From positions 1,364,001-1,428,000 of the forward strand of contig OZ244725.1 in the NCBI GenBank assembly GCA_965219305.1: a stretch of DNA of 64,000 nt, in the 5' to 3' direction. Origin of the DNA: DATHTS01 sp965219305. GTDB lineage: Bacteria; Acidobacteriota; Blastocatellia; Pyrinomonadales; Pyrinomonadaceae. Under the pieces are notes generated by a model. That model searched no databases. It saw only the letters and a list, made by a program, of their open reading frames with translations, and was not told the origin of the DNA. This document shows positions 45,014 to 54,206 of the stretch, one piece after another (positions within the stretch are counted from its first letter, which is position 1; each line of letters begins with the position of its first letter). Both the position numbers and the translations under genes were made by a program.

Positions 45014-45961
45014 TCAGGAAATATCGTTTTCAGCGAGAAAACTCGCGCTCAACAGCACGAAAACTATCCAAACCGCATCAGCTAAAAACAAATGTCCGAG
45101 CTGCATTAAAATCGGCGCAAGTGTTAAAAGCGTAACCGCGCCGAACGCGACTTGCAAAAGAATCAAGATCGAAAGCGCGTTCGACCAGCGATTTACCCAA
45201 ATACTTTCGCGCAACTGTTTTCGCAGCCATCCGGCGAGAAAAACCAGATAGACGCTCGTTATTACGGAAAGAATCGGATGACTGATGCGAAGTCGCAGAA
45301 GTATATTTGAAGTCGTCGAAAAATCTTTTGAAATTCCTTCCGCTAAAGTTTCCGAAGGGAAAAGCATACTGCTCAAAGCCGCAACCGAACCGCTCATTCC
45401 GATGAGAAAAACTCCAAAAATCCCGATTGCAATAAACAACGCCGCTTTTTTATCGTTTTTGAAATTAAACGGTTTTCCGCCGCTTGCAAACCACGCGGTC
45501 AATGTCAGAAATGCAAGCAAAATCAGCGTGTTTATAAGATGCGCCGCCATCCAAAACGGACGCGCCGCCGTCAGAGTTTCCGCCGTGTTTCCCGTTAAAA
45601 CGAGTCCCGCGCCGAGAAGTCCTTCGATGACGACGAAGACAAATGAACCGATGACCGTAAACAACAAATATTTTTTTCTTTCATCTGTGCGAAAATACCA
45701 GCGTAAAATCGCCCAAACGACGAGCGCGATAATAAAAATTCCCGCCAGACTGCTCGTGATGCGGTGTGAAAATTCGATGACGGTTTTCAGTTGCGGCGCA
45801 GACGGAATCACCTCGCCGCCGCAAGTCAGCCAATGTTGTCCGCAACCGTCGCCGGATTTCGACGCGCGCAGAAAAACGCCCCACAGAATTACGACGACAT
45901 TGTAAGCAAGCACGAACCAAGCGTATTTTGCGAAGCGATCGAGTTTTAATTTCGCGTTCAT
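45014..45961 (-). CDS. ctaA: Haem A synthase, CtaA/COX15 family
   Basis: A 315-residue membrane protein with eight hydrophobic helices. Conserved haem-binding histidines are seen in EFSHRITS, AHLINT, RISHPIL and QLGHLFLAD, and the extracellular DGCGQHWLTCG loop carries the Cys pair typical of CtaA. It oxidises the methyl group of haem O to make haem A for aa3-type cytochrome oxidase, which implies aerobic respiration. ctaB and the oxidase genes are not in the window. Confidence 0.92.
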   Translation of the reverse strand: MNAKLKLDRFAKYAWFVLAYNVVVILWGVFLRASKSGDGCGQHWLTCGGEVIPSAPQLKTVIEFSHRITSSLAGIFIIALVVWAILRWYFRTDERKKYLLFTVIGSFVFVVIEGLLGAGLVLTGNTAETLTAARPFWMAAHLINTLILLAFLTLTAWFASGGKPFNFKNDKKAALFIAIGIFGVFLIGMSGSVAALSSMLFPSETLAEGISKDFSTTSNILLRLRISHPILSVITSVYLVFLAGWLRKQLRESIWVNRWSNALSILILLQVAFGAVTLLTLAPILMQLGHLFLADAVWIVFVLLSASFLAENDIS

Positions 45962-46032
45962 TTCTGTTAAAACAATAACACGCGTGGCGCGAAAAAGCGG
46001 AATGAAAACTGTATAAGAAACGCTAAAATACT

Positions 46033-46725
46033 ATGAAAATCGCATTAATCGGTTACGGAAAAATGGGGAAGATCATCGAAACGCTCGCCACAGAAAAAGG
46101 CGATGAGATCGTCGCCAAAATTGACGAACATAACGCCGACGATTTGATCGAATTATTAAAAACGGCTGACGCGGCAATTGATTTTTCAAACGCCGAAACT
46201 GTCAGGAAAAACGTCGAAGCGTGCATTAAAGTCGGAATTCCGCTCGTCGAAGGAACGACGGGTTGGAGCGCACAAAAAGACGAGATAAAAAGTTTGATCG
46301 AAGCGAAAAACGGCGCGTTCGTTTTCGGCGCGAATTTTAGTATCGGCGTGAATCTTTTTTACCGCATCGCCGATTTCGCGTCCGAACTTTTCGCCAAGTT
46401 CAACGATTACGAAGCGTTTATCGAAGAACAGCATCACTCGAAAAAGCTCGACGCGCCGTCAGGTACGGCTTTGAAATTAAAAGAAATCGTTTCAAAAAAT
46501 ATTAAAAAAGATTTCAGCGTTTCGGCGACGCGCGCGGGAAAAATTCCGGGAACACACCGCGTCGGGTTTGACGGAAATGCCGATCAAATTCTGCTCGAAC
46601 ACACGGCGCGTTCGCGTGAAGGTTTCGCTTCGGGCGCGATTTTAGCCGCGCGTTGGATTGTCGGGCGGAGCGGTTTTTACGAATTTACGGACGTAATGGA
46701 CGAAGTTTTGGGAAATAAAAAATAA
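46033..46725 (+). CDS. dapB: 4-hydroxy-tetrahydrodipicolinate reductase
   Basis: 230 residues. N-terminal nucleotide-binding IALIGYGKMGK; VEGTTGW; GANFSIGVNLFY; and the DapB signature EEQHHSKKLDAPSGTA, with the catalytic His pair and the Lys/Ser/Gly/Thr phosphate site. It makes tetrahydrodipicolinate in lysine/diaminopimelate synthesis. It is shorter than the E. coli protein (about 270), as in several other phyla. It is 71 bp from the divergent ctaA gene. Confidence 0.95.
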   Translation: MKIALIGYGKMGKIIETLATEKGDEIVAKIDEHNADDLIELLKTADAAIDFSNAETVRKNVEACIKVGIPLVEGTTGWSAQKDEIKSLIEAKNGAFVFGANFSIGVNLFYRIADFASELFAKFNDYEAFIEEQHHSKKLDAPSGTALKLKEIVSKNIKKDFSVSATRAGKIPGTHRVGFDGNADQILLEHTARSREGFASGAILAARWIVGRSGFYEFTDVMDEVLGNKK

Positions 46726-46773
46726 ATCCTTATCGTAAATTCATCCATCATTTTTTCTATTTTAATAAAATTT

Positions 46774-47682
46774 GTGCGAATCGGAATAATTTTATTTTTT
46801 GCAGTTTTTGTTTTAACGAACTGCGGGAAATCTCGAATTGAAAACAGTCAAAAATCTTACCTGGAAACTTCATTTTCCAATCAAACGCAAATTTCGTCTT
46901 CTGAAGTTACGACGCAGACGACAGATAAAATTTCAAAAGAAATTTATGACGAGACAATTCTCGATGAATTGTCAGATGAAAAACAACTTTTTTATAACGA
47001 TTTCGACATTCAAAACACCGAGCAAGGTCTGGCAATTTTTAAGAATGGTGAAAAGGTTTTGTTTATCAAAAAGACAGACGATTTTAATAATTTAGGAAAA
47101 ATCGGACTGAAATCCCTCGTGCCGAATCTCGGAAATCAGTTGATTTATCTGGATGAAACCGGAATGATTTGCTGTCAGTATTTTAATATTGTCGAATTTT
47201 CTTCCGGCATACCGAGAATAATTTATCAAAGTTCAGATTATAACGTCAGCGAATTCGTTACATTCGACCTTGAAAACGATGGAATCTTGGAGTTTTATCA
47301 GTATGTTTTCGATTTCAGATACGAGTTAAATTTAAGCGGAGCAAGTTCGCCGCACCCGAAATTATTTTTCGCTTTCGATAAAAACCAAAAAAAATATCTC
47401 CCGATCAAGAAATTAACGAATCAGCAAATAAAGGAAATCAGCGAACTAAAAAATTCGATCGAAGAATTTGATCGTCAGAAAAATCATAGTAAGTATGACG
47501 CTGAAAACAATTTTATAGATGTGTTAAATGTTCTTCTCACGTATATTTACGCAGGAAAAAGAGATGAAGGTTGGCATTTTTACGACGCGCAATACAAAGC
47601 GGCGGACAAACGTGAAATAAAACAAAAAATCGAAAAAATACTTGCAGAAAGTAAATCTTATAATGCGCTTTACAGTAATTAA
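46774..47682 (+). CDS. Putative lipoprotein of unknown function
   Basis: 302 residues from a GTG. A lipobox is seen at VLTNC (Cys17). The rest is a Glu/Lys-rich exported protein with a probable beta-sheet domain (about 90-190) and a helical C-terminus (about 215-302). I do not recognise the family. It begins 48 bp after dapB on the same strand. A Cys-Cys pair (MICCQY near 130) may form a disulfide. Confidence 0.65.
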   Translation: MRIGIILFFAVFVLTNCGKSRIENSQKSYLETSFSNQTQISSSEVTTQTTDKISKEIYDETILDELSDEKQLFYNDFDIQNTEQGLAIFKNGEKVLFIKKTDDFNNLGKIGLKSLVPNLGNQLIYLDETGMICCQYFNIVEFSSGIPRIIYQSSDYNVSEFVTFDLENDGILEFYQYVFDFRYELNLSGASSPHPKLFFAFDKNQKKYLPIKKLTNQQIKEISELKNSIEEFDRQKNHSKYDAENNFIDVLNVLLTYIYAGKRDEGWHFYDAQYKAADKREIKQKIEKILAESKSYNALYSN

Positions 47683-47751
47683 ATTTTACGCTTTTCGAGA
47701 ATTCGTGTAATTTATTATAAGAGTTATTTTTAGAAAGTTTCATAAAAACAA

Positions 47752-48180
47752 ATGATCAATCAAACAACAGTTTCCGACCTTTTCCGCCGCGCTTTGGAAA
47801 TCAGAGTGGCAAATCCGAACGGTTCTTTTAAGGACGTAAAAGACAAAATCGTCAGCGAATTCGACGGCAAACCGTTTCCGTCGCCCGCATTTTTGACGAT
47901 TCCCGAATACGACAACATCGCGCCCGAAGAAGATTGGACTGCCGGACTTCCCGTAGTTTTGCGCGGAATTCAGACCGAAAGCTGGGCGGAAATCGCGCAG
48001 GGGATAATTATTTCTCTCGAACAAGTCGAGAATTACCCGAAAGAATCCGGCAGAGAAGACGCGCCCGAAAAAGAATGGCGCAACCGTCATAAAGGCATCG
48101 CCGAAGAAGAAGCGAAAAATATGTCAAAATGGATGCCGGAAGAATTGATGAATATGGCGAAAAATAAAGTTGGGAAATAG
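47752..48180 (+). CDS. Protein of unknown function
   Basis: A 142-residue soluble acidic protein with no signal or membrane segment. A folded-looking core (DLFRRALEIRVANPNGSFKDVKDKI) is followed by a charged helical tail ending MAKNKVGK. I do not recognise it. Codon use is like that of its neighbours. A large hairpin follows its stop and separates it from the oxidoreductase gene. Confidence 0.6.
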   Translation: MINQTTVSDLFRRALEIRVANPNGSFKDVKDKIVSEFDGKPFPSPAFLTIPEYDNIAPEEDWTAGLPVVLRGIQTESWAEIAQGIIISLEQVENYPKESGREDAPEKEWRNRHKGIAEEEAKNMSKWMPEELMNMAKNKVGK

Positions 48181-48190
48181 TTGACCGGAA

Positions 48191-48248
48191 GTTGACTGAA
48201 AGTTGACTGAGTTGGGCGGGATTAAAACTCGGTCAACTTTCAGTCAAC
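48191..48248. repeat. Hairpin of GTTGACTGAAAGTTGACTGA words
   Basis: GTTGACTGAAAGTTGACTGA in the left arm (48191-48212) pairs with TCGGTCAACTTTCAGTCAAC in the right arm (48227-48248). Built from GTTGACTGA words like other intergenic hairpins here, it lies between 47752-48180 and the quinone oxidoreductase gene. Confidence 0.78.
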
Positions 48249-48276
48249 TCCGCAAACTCAGTGCAACTTAAAATTT

Positions 48277-49263
48277 ATGAAAGCAGTTTATGTCAAAGAA
48301 TTCGGCGGCGCGGAAAATCTCGAAATCCGCGAAGTTGAAAATCCTCAAAACCCGAAAGACGGACAAGTTTTAGTAAAAGTAAAAGCATCGGCAGTCAATC
48401 GCGCCGATATTTTGCAGCGCAAAGGTTTTTATCCCGCGCCGAAAGGCGTTGACGACAGAATCCTCGGTTTGGAATTTGCCGGCGAAGTCGCGGAAATCGG
48501 CGACAATGTTAAAGATTTTAAGATCAGCGACCGAGTTTTCGGAATTACGGCGGGCGCGGCGCAGGCGGAATTTCTTTTAACCGAAGATTCTTTGCTCGCG
48601 CGAATTCCCGGAAATCTCTCATTTGCCGAAGCCGCCGCGATTCCCGAAGCGTTTATTACGGCGCACGATGCGATTTTTACAAACGGGAATTTACAGGAAA
48701 ACGAAACGCTTTTGATTCACGCCGTCGGTTCGGGCGTCGGACTCGCCGCGCTCCAATTGGCGAAAGCGAAAAATATTAAAGTTTTCGGCACTTCGAGAAC
48801 GGAAGAAAAATTAAAAGACTGCGAGAATTTCGGACTCGACGAAGCGATAAACACGAAAGAGATCGAGAAATTTTCCGAATTTATAAGAGAGAAAAATGAC
48901 GGAAAAGGCGTTGATGTGATTCTGGATTTGGTCGGCGCAAGCTATTTTACGGAAAATTTAGAGAGTTTGAATTTAAAAGGAAGATTGATTTTGGTCGGTT
49001 TAGTCAGCGGCAGAACGGCGGAATTTAATCTCGGAACCGCGCTTTCAAAACGTCTGAAAATTATCGGAACGGTTTTGCGTTCGCGTTCGACGGTGGAAAA
49101 AGCCGAAGCGACGCGCAGATTTATCGAAGAAGTCGTGTCTCTTTTTGAAAACGGCGCGATCAAACCGAACATTGATAAAGTCTTTCCCATCGAAGAGATA
49201 CAAAAAGCGCACGAATACATCGAATCTAACGAGAGTTTCGGGAAAGTTGTTTTAGAATTTTAA
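48277..49263 (+). CDS. NAD(P)H:quinone oxidoreductase (zinc-free MDR family, PIG3/QOR-like)
   Basis: 328 residues of the medium-chain dehydrogenase fold without the catalytic zinc Cys. The N-terminal catalytic domain (KASAVNRADILQRKGFYP, about 35-52) is followed by a Rossmann domain with the NADPH motif HAVGSGVGLAALQLAK (about 148-163). The sequence is closest to TP53I3/QOR-type quinone reductases, which reduce quinones with NADPH. The physiological substrate is unknown. A palindromic repeat follows the stop. Confidence 0.87.
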   Translation: MKAVYVKEFGGAENLEIREVENPQNPKDGQVLVKVKASAVNRADILQRKGFYPAPKGVDDRILGLEFAGEVAEIGDNVKDFKISDRVFGITAGAAQAEFLLTEDSLLARIPGNLSFAEAAAIPEAFITAHDAIFTNGNLQENETLLIHAVGSGVGLAALQLAKAKNIKVFGTSRTEEKLKDCENFGLDEAINTKEIEKFSEFIREKNDGKGVDVILDLVGASYFTENLESLNLKGRLILVGLVSGRTAEFNLGTALSKRLKIIGTVLRSRSTVEKAEATRRFIEEVVSLFENGAIKPNIDKVFPIEEIQKAHEYIESNESFGKVVLEF

Positions 49264-49270
49264 GATTTTT

Positions 49271-49353
49271 TGCCCACGAAACATACGAATAAAACGAAAG
49301 GTTAAACCAAAAATTTCGTTTTTTTTCCGTTTCTTTTGTGTATTTCGTGGGCA
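49271..49353. repeat. Palindromic intergenic repeat (TGCCCRCGAA family, copy 6)
   Basis: TGCCCACGAAACATACGAA at the left pairs with TTGTGTATTTCGTGGGCA at the right, with AAACGAAA/TTTCGTTT inside. It lies between the convergent oxidoreductase and exonuclease genes. Confidence 0.85.
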
Positions 49354-49362
49354 AATGTCTTC

Positions 49363-50172
49363 CTAAAATCTCGTGTATTTGAGTTTCTGAATCGAAGCCA
49401 GATCATCAATTCCGAGACTTTCCAACGTTTCTAAAAAATTAACAAAAACTTCGGCAGTCGCCAGCGCGTCTCCGGCGGCGCGGTGACGATTTTTGATGTA
49501 AATTGAATAATGTTCGGCGACCGTGTGCAGACGGTGATTGGCGATATTCGGCAGAAGTTTTCTGGAAAGTTTGACCGTGCAGAGATGCGGATTTGCGACG
49601 CGGTAATTTTCGTAAATTCGATCAATTTCGTGATTTAAAAACCGCAGATCAAACGACGCATTGTGCGCGACAAGAACCGAATCGCCGATAAAATTCAGGA
49701 AATCTTCCGCGACTTCCCAAAACTTCGGCGCGTTTTTGACCATTTGATTGTTGATTCCCGTCAAACCGACGATGAACGGCGGAATGAACATTTCGGGATT
49801 GACGAGAGTTTCAAACTTGTCGGTAATTTTGCCGCCGGAAATTTTGAACGCGCCGATTTCCGTGATGCGGCACGGCGGGGTTTTCGCTCCCGTCGTTTCG
49901 AGATCGAAAACGACAAAATCGGTTTCGGAAAACTTGCGGCTTTCGACGTTCGATTCGATCAATTCGACAAAATCGTCGGTCAATTTCAGACGCGGATCGG
50001 TTTGGATCAGATCGGAAACGAGCGTTCGCGCCAAGTCCGGTTCGGGCTTTTTAATTCTCATCACTGAGTCAACGACCTTGACGGCAGATGCCCGACCGCC
50101 GAAGGCTTGCAGTAGTTGAACGGTTTCGTTAATGAGAAAAGAATCTGAAATTAAATTCGGATAAGGCGGCAT
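49363..50172 (-). CDS. DnaQ-like 3'-5' exonuclease (DEDDh)
   Basis: 269 residues. An N-terminal helical domain (about 1-80) precedes the exonuclease domain. Catalytic motifs: FVVFDLETTG (ExoI, Asp and Glu), VAHNASFDLRFL (ExoII) and HRAAGDALAT (ExoIII His and Asp), the DEDDh set. The family includes the Pol III epsilon proofreading subunit, PolC exonuclease and various repair nucleases; the N-terminal domain makes a stand-alone role plausible. There is no GIY-YIG domain. Confidence 0.88.
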   Translation of the reverse strand: MPPYPNLISDSFLINETVQLLQAFGGRASAVKVVDSVMRIKKPEPDLARTLVSDLIQTDPRLKLTDDFVELIESNVESRKFSETDFVVFDLETTGAKTPPCRITEIGAFKISGGKITDKFETLVNPEMFIPPFIVGLTGINNQMVKNAPKFWEVAEDFLNFIGDSVLVAHNASFDLRFLNHEIDRIYENYRVANPHLCTVKLSRKLLPNIANHRLHTVAEHYSIYIKNRHRAAGDALATAEVFVNFLETLESLGIDDLASIQKLKYTRF

Positions 50173-50249
50173 CGGTTTATTTTAGCGCGAATTTATAAAA
50201 GTGGCTAGTGGAGTTTGCAGACTCGGCGACTTTCGCGCTAAATAAAAGT

Positions 50250-50831
50250 ATGAATGCTGATATTTACATAGAAAAGTTCAAGGAAGCCGACGCGCTTTTG
50301 GATGGTCATTTTATCTTGTCGAGCGGTTTGCACAGTTCAAAATATCTGCAATGCGCGCTCGCCCTGCAATACCCGAAAGACGCGGCGTTTTTCGCTAAAG
50401 CTATCGCCGGAAAACTCGCCGCCGAACAATTCGACACGGTTGCTTCGCCCGCGATCGGCGGTTTGATTGTCGGTTACGAAACGGCGCGTGCGCTAAACGT
50501 AAAATTTATCTGGACGGAACGCGACAAAAACGGCGAAATGAGTTTACGGCGCGGTTTCACGGTCAAAAAAGATGAAAAAATTCTCGTCGTCGAAGATGTC
50601 ATCACGACGGGCGGTTCGGTCAAAGAATGTATTGACGTGTTGAAAGCTCACGGCGCAGATGTCACGGTCGCGGCTTCGATAATTGACCGTTCGGGCGGAA
50701 AAGCCGATGTCGGAGTTCCGCGTGTCGCACTCGCCACGCTCGAAGTTCCGGTTTACAAACCCGAAGATTGCCCGATGTGTCATCGCGGCGTTGAAGCCGT
50801 AAAACCCGGCTCGCGTAAAATGACAAAGTGA
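50250..50831 (+). CDS. pyrE: Orotate phosphoribosyltransferase
   Basis: 193 residues from the ATG at 50250 (a start at 50208 is not supported by a ribosome site). It has SGLHSSKYLQC near the N-terminus, the PRPP-binding signature LVVEDVITTGGSV (about 115-127), and a C-terminal CPMCHRG motif typical of the short type. It joins orotate to PRPP to give OMP in pyrimidine synthesis. Other pyr genes are not adjacent. Confidence 0.95.
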   Translation: MNADIYIEKFKEADALLDGHFILSSGLHSSKYLQCALALQYPKDAAFFAKAIAGKLAAEQFDTVASPAIGGLIVGYETARALNVKFIWTERDKNGEMSLRRGFTVKKDEKILVVEDVITTGGSVKECIDVLKAHGADVTVAASIIDRSGGKADVGVPRVALATLEVPVYKPEDCPMCHRGVEAVKPGSRKMTK

Positions 50832-50888
50832 TTTCGACTTGACAGCTAAACGCTTTCACAATACTTTTAATAAACGCATTTTTTATGC

Positions 50889-50987
50889 GGAGGCGCATCC
50901 TGTCCGGTGATGGGCGCGGTCTTCAAAACCGTTTGCGAGGCTGTGAGAGCAGTCTTGGGTTGGTTCGACTCCGACACGCCTCCGCCA
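50889..50987 (+). tRNA. selC: Selenocysteine tRNA (anticodon TCA)
   Basis: About 99 nt with CCA encoded. Acceptor GGAGGCG/CGCCTCC, D-arm with a long stem (TCCTGTCCGGTGATGGGCG region), anticodon stem CGGT/ACCG with loop CTTCAAA giving TCA, a long extra arm (TTGCGAGGCTGTGAGAGCAGTCTTG region) and T-loop TTCGACT. These features together are specific to bacterial tRNA-Sec. SelA, SelB, SelD and any selenoprotein gene must lie elsewhere. Confidence 0.93.
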
Positions 50988-51052
50988 AATTGATTTTGGA
51001 TTTCGGATTTTGGATTTTGGATTGTTTAGCTTCGTGATGTTGATTTTTGTTT

Positions 51053-51430
51053 ATGACTGAGCAGGAATTTAAAGATAGAACTAAGAATATTGCTTTGCGG
51101 GTGATTCGAGTTGTGGCATCACTTCCGAATACGATTTCGGCTCAGATTATCGGGAAACAACTGCTTCGTTCGGCGACTTTTGTCGGGGCAAATTATTGTG
51201 CGGCTTGTCGCGGGAAATCTACGGCGGATATTATTCACAAATTGGCAATCGTCGAAGAAGAAGCGGACGAGAGTTTGTATTGGCTCGAATTATTGATCGA
51301 ATCCGAAATAATGACGGCAAATAAATTGTCGGCGTTAATGAAAGATATTGACGAAATTGTGGCGATGACGGTTTCTTCGATAAAAACGCTATGCTCGAAA
51401 AATTCCGACAATCCAAAATCCAAAATCTAA
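51053..51430 (+). CDS. Four-helix bundle protein (23S rRNA intervening-sequence / S23 type)
   Basis: 125 residues from the ATG at 51053. The pattern FKDRTKNIALRVIRVVASLP, IGKQLLRSATFVGANYCAACRG, KLAIVEEEADESLYWLELL and the final helix match the S23/four_helix-bundle family. Members form pentamers; some are encoded in 23S rRNA insertions, but this one is not. Role unknown. The last few residues and the stop are encoded by AATCCAAAATCC-type repeats. It is 16 bp upstream of dprA. Confidence 0.85.
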   Translation: MTEQEFKDRTKNIALRVIRVVASLPNTISAQIIGKQLLRSATFVGANYCAACRGKSTADIIHKLAIVEEEADESLYWLELLIESEIMTANKLSALMKDIDEIVAMTVSSIKTLCSKNSDNPKSKI

Positions 51431-51446
51431 AATCCAAAATGAGAAT

Positions 51447-52574
51447 ATGAAGGAATGGATTTCTCTCAATATGACTCCCGGAATCGGTCCATTGAAAGCG
51501 ACGCGGTTGTTGGAAAGGTTCGGTTCGGCGGAAAATGTTTTTCACGCTTTGCGGCGCGATCTGGAAGGTTTGCGGCTCAAACCGGAAACTATTCAGAGCA
51601 TTATAAAACGCGAGTTTCACGCGAAAGCCGAAGAAGAATTGGCGCGTGTAAAAGAACTCGGCGGCGATGTTTTGATCTTGGACGACGGCAGTTATCCGCA
51701 GTTTTTGCGCGAGATTGACGATCCGCCGATCACACTTTATGTGCGCGGCGATTGGCAGGCGTGTTTTGAAATGCCGTCTGTCGGCGTGGTCGGTTCGCGC
51801 CGCTGCACGACTTACGGGAAAAACGCTTCGGAAATGCTCGCGCGTGATCTGGCGGCGAACGGCGTTTGTATAATTTCCGGTCTGGCGCGCGGAATTGATA
51901 CGTCGGCGCATCGCGGCGCAATTCAAGGAAAAGGTCGAACCGTCGCCGTTCTCGGAACGGGAATTGACGGCGTTTATCCAAAAGAAAATGGCAAATTAAT
52001 TGACGAAATTTTGGAAACGGGCGGCGCGGTCGTTTCGCAATTCCCGCTCGGAACGCCGCCTTTGAAAGAAAATTTTCCTTATCGAAACAGAATTATCAGC
52101 GGTCTGAGTTTGGGAATTCTGGTCATCGAAGCGTCGGAACGTAGCGGTTCTCTGATAACGGCGCGTCTGGCGATGGAGCAAAACCGCGAAGTTCTCGCCA
52201 TTCCCGGAAATATCACGTCGCGCGTTTCCATCGGCACGAATTATCTGATAAAATCCGGCGCAAAACTTGTTCAGCAATGGCAAGATGTTGTCCACGAACT
52301 GCCGCAGGAAGTTATCGCCAAAATCTTGCCGCCGACCGTTGATGAAAAAAGCGACACCGCCAACAGTCCGCAGACACAACAAAAACCGCCGAATTTAAGC
52401 GCAGACGAATTGAAGGTCTGGAACCTTTTATCGGCTGACGAAGGAAAACAGATTGATGTTCTGCTCGAAGAAAGCGGCTTAGAATTCGGCGAATTGAGTA
52501 AGATTTTACTCGACCTCGATCTACGCGACGTAATTCGCGTTATGCCGGGAAATAATTATGCCCGAAAGATTTGA
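51447..52574 (+). CDS. dprA: DNA processing protein DprA
   Basis: 375 residues. An N-terminal helix-hairpin-helix region (about 1-70) and a Rossmann-like single-strand DNA-binding core (about 110-290: GSRRCTTYGKNASEMLARDL, ISGLARGIDTSAHRGAI, AVLGTGIDGVYPKEN, ISGLSLGILVIEASERSGSLITARLAMEQNREVLAIPGN), then a C-terminal winged helix (about 315-370). DprA loads RecA on incoming DNA during natural transformation. With comM at 13248 it suggests a competence capability. Confidence 0.94.
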   Translation: MKEWISLNMTPGIGPLKATRLLERFGSAENVFHALRRDLEGLRLKPETIQSIIKREFHAKAEEELARVKELGGDVLILDDGSYPQFLREIDDPPITLYVRGDWQACFEMPSVGVVGSRRCTTYGKNASEMLARDLAANGVCIISGLARGIDTSAHRGAIQGKGRTVAVLGTGIDGVYPKENGKLIDEILETGGAVVSQFPLGTPPLKENFPYRNRIISGLSLGILVIEASERSGSLITARLAMEQNREVLAIPGNITSRVSIGTNYLIKSGAKLVQQWQDVVHELPQEVIAKILPPTVDEKSDTANSPQTQQKPPNLSADELKVWNLLSADEGKQIDVLLEESGLEFGELSKILLDLDLRDVIRVMPGNNYARKI

Positions 52575-52645
52575 GTTTTTCGCTTTATATACGAAAAGTT
52601 TGCTCTTTGCATAAACTCAAATAACTGCGCTAGATTTGTTTTAAT

Positions 52646-53683
52646 ATGATTGATTTAAGAAGCGACACCGTCACGAAACCGACCGCCACGATGCGGAAAG
52701 CGATGGCGGAAGCCGAAGTCGGCGACGATGTTTACGCGGAAGACCCGACGGTTAATCGTCTGCAGGAACGCGCCGCCGAAGTTTTCGGCAAAGAAGCGGC
52801 GTTGTTCGTGCCGACGGGTTCGATGGGCAATCAGATCGCCGTCAAACTTCACACGAAACCCGGCGATGAAATAATCGTCGAAGAACGCGGGCATATTTTT
52901 AATTGGGAAATGGGAACGTCAGCCGTGATGTCGGGAGTGACGATTCGCCCCGTTCGCGCGGCAAATGACAGCGGAATGCTGACGTGGGCGGAGATCGAAA
53001 CGGCAATTCACATCAAACAGCCGTATTATTCCTGCCCGACGGGTTTGATATGTCTGGAAAATACGCACAATTTCGGCGGCGGTTCGGTAATGAGCGCGGA
53101 CGAGTGCAATGATATTTGCGATAACGCGCACGCGCTTGATTTGCCCGTTCATTTCGACGGCGCGAGGATTTTTAACTCGGCGGTCGCGCAGAATGAAACG
53201 GTGGCGAATCTTTCAAAAAATGTTGATTCGGTGCAGTTTTGCCTGTCGAAAGGTTTGGGCGCGCCGGTCGGTTCGATGCTTCTGGGAACGCAGGATTTTA
53301 TTAAAGAAGCGCGCGTCTGGCGCAAACGTTTCGGCGGCGGAATGCGGCAGGTCGGTGTCTTGGCGGCGGCAGGTTTGATCGCACTCGAAGAATCGCCGAA
53401 AAATCTGCACATTGACCACGAAAACGCCAAAAGATTAGCCGAAGGCGCGGCAAATATAAAAGGGATTTCGATTAATGCGGAACGTGTTCAGACAAATATC
53501 GTGATTTTCGACGTTTCGGAAACGGGCAAAACTTCGGCTGAAATTTGCAATCAACTAAAAGAAAAAAATATTTTGGCAAGTCCGTTCGGCAAAGCTATTC
53601 GGATGGTTACGCATTATGATGTTTCGCGGGAAGATATTGAAACGACGTTAGAGCATCTGGAATCCATTGTAAAAATGAAGTGA
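52646..53683 (+). CDS. ltaE: Low-specificity L-threonine aldolase
   Basis: 345 residues of PLP fold-type I. MIDLRSDTVTKP opens the protein. The PLP lysine is in FCLSKGLGAPVGS, and HFDGARIFNSA holds the Asp that binds the pyridine nitrogen. It cleaves threonine or allo-threonine to glycine and acetaldehyde. Its stop overlaps the GTG start of the next gene (GTGA), so the two are translationally coupled. Confidence 0.92.
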   Translation: MIDLRSDTVTKPTATMRKAMAEAEVGDDVYAEDPTVNRLQERAAEVFGKEAALFVPTGSMGNQIAVKLHTKPGDEIIVEERGHIFNWEMGTSAVMSGVTIRPVRAANDSGMLTWAEIETAIHIKQPYYSCPTGLICLENTHNFGGGSVMSADECNDICDNAHALDLPVHFDGARIFNSAVAQNETVANLSKNVDSVQFCLSKGLGAPVGSMLLGTQDFIKEARVWRKRFGGGMRQVGVLAAAGLIALEESPKNLHIDHENAKRLAEGAANIKGISINAERVQTNIVIFDVSETGKTSAEICNQLKEKNILASPFGKAIRMVTHYDVSREDIETTLEHLESIVKMK

Positions 53684-54205
53684 ACAATATCGTCGTAAAA
53701 ACTTACGTCTGGAAATCCGGCTTGGCATTGTTTTGTTGTTTGCTTTTCGTTTTGACCGGAATTTTTATTATTTCAGTTTCCGAAAATTGGATAGAAACAT
53801 TGATCGGCGTGACGAGTATAACCTTTTTCGGCGCGGGATTTTTCATATTGCTTCGGCAAATAATAGACCGTCGCCCGCGTATTTCAATTGACGAAACGGG
53901 AATCACAGACCGCACTCTCGGTGTCGGGAAGATTGATTGGGCTGACGTTGAATTTGTTCACTTGAATTCGACTTTTGCAAACAATTTTCTCGTTCTAAAA
54001 TTATCAAATACGGAAAAATATTTGCAAAATTTATCCAATACTTCGAGAAAACTAACCAAGCTGAACAAAAATCGGCTTCGGCGAACTAAATCTCAATCTC
54101 ACATTGATAGATATGAATCCGAAAAAACTTCACAAACTCATTTTAGCGAAAGTTTTAGAAGATCAATACGGTTTGCCGAAGACGGCACGGGAAATTCAAA
54201 GTTAA
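53680..54205 (+). pseudogene. Small membrane-associated protein (STM3941-like), frameshifted
   Basis: It starts at a GTG overlapping the ltaE stop. Two hydrophobic segments (about 10-30 and 38-60) are followed by a PH-like beta domain (ISIDETGITDRTL, IDWADVEFVHL, LVLKLSNTEKYL). At an A-run at 54067-54071 the frame shifts: taking out one A gives KIGFGELNLNLTLIDMNPKKLHKLILAKV..., ending at TAA 54203-54205, 1 bp before the convergent exosortase stop. Left as is, the frame runs 170 bp into the exosortase gene. It is a frameshift mutation or a homopolymer error. Function unknown. Confidence 0.72.
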
Positions 54206-54206
54206 A

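Noticed and set aside
51231..51926. Minus-strand ORF opposite the four-helix bundle and dprA genes
   Set aside because: It is a shadow of two well-supported genes.
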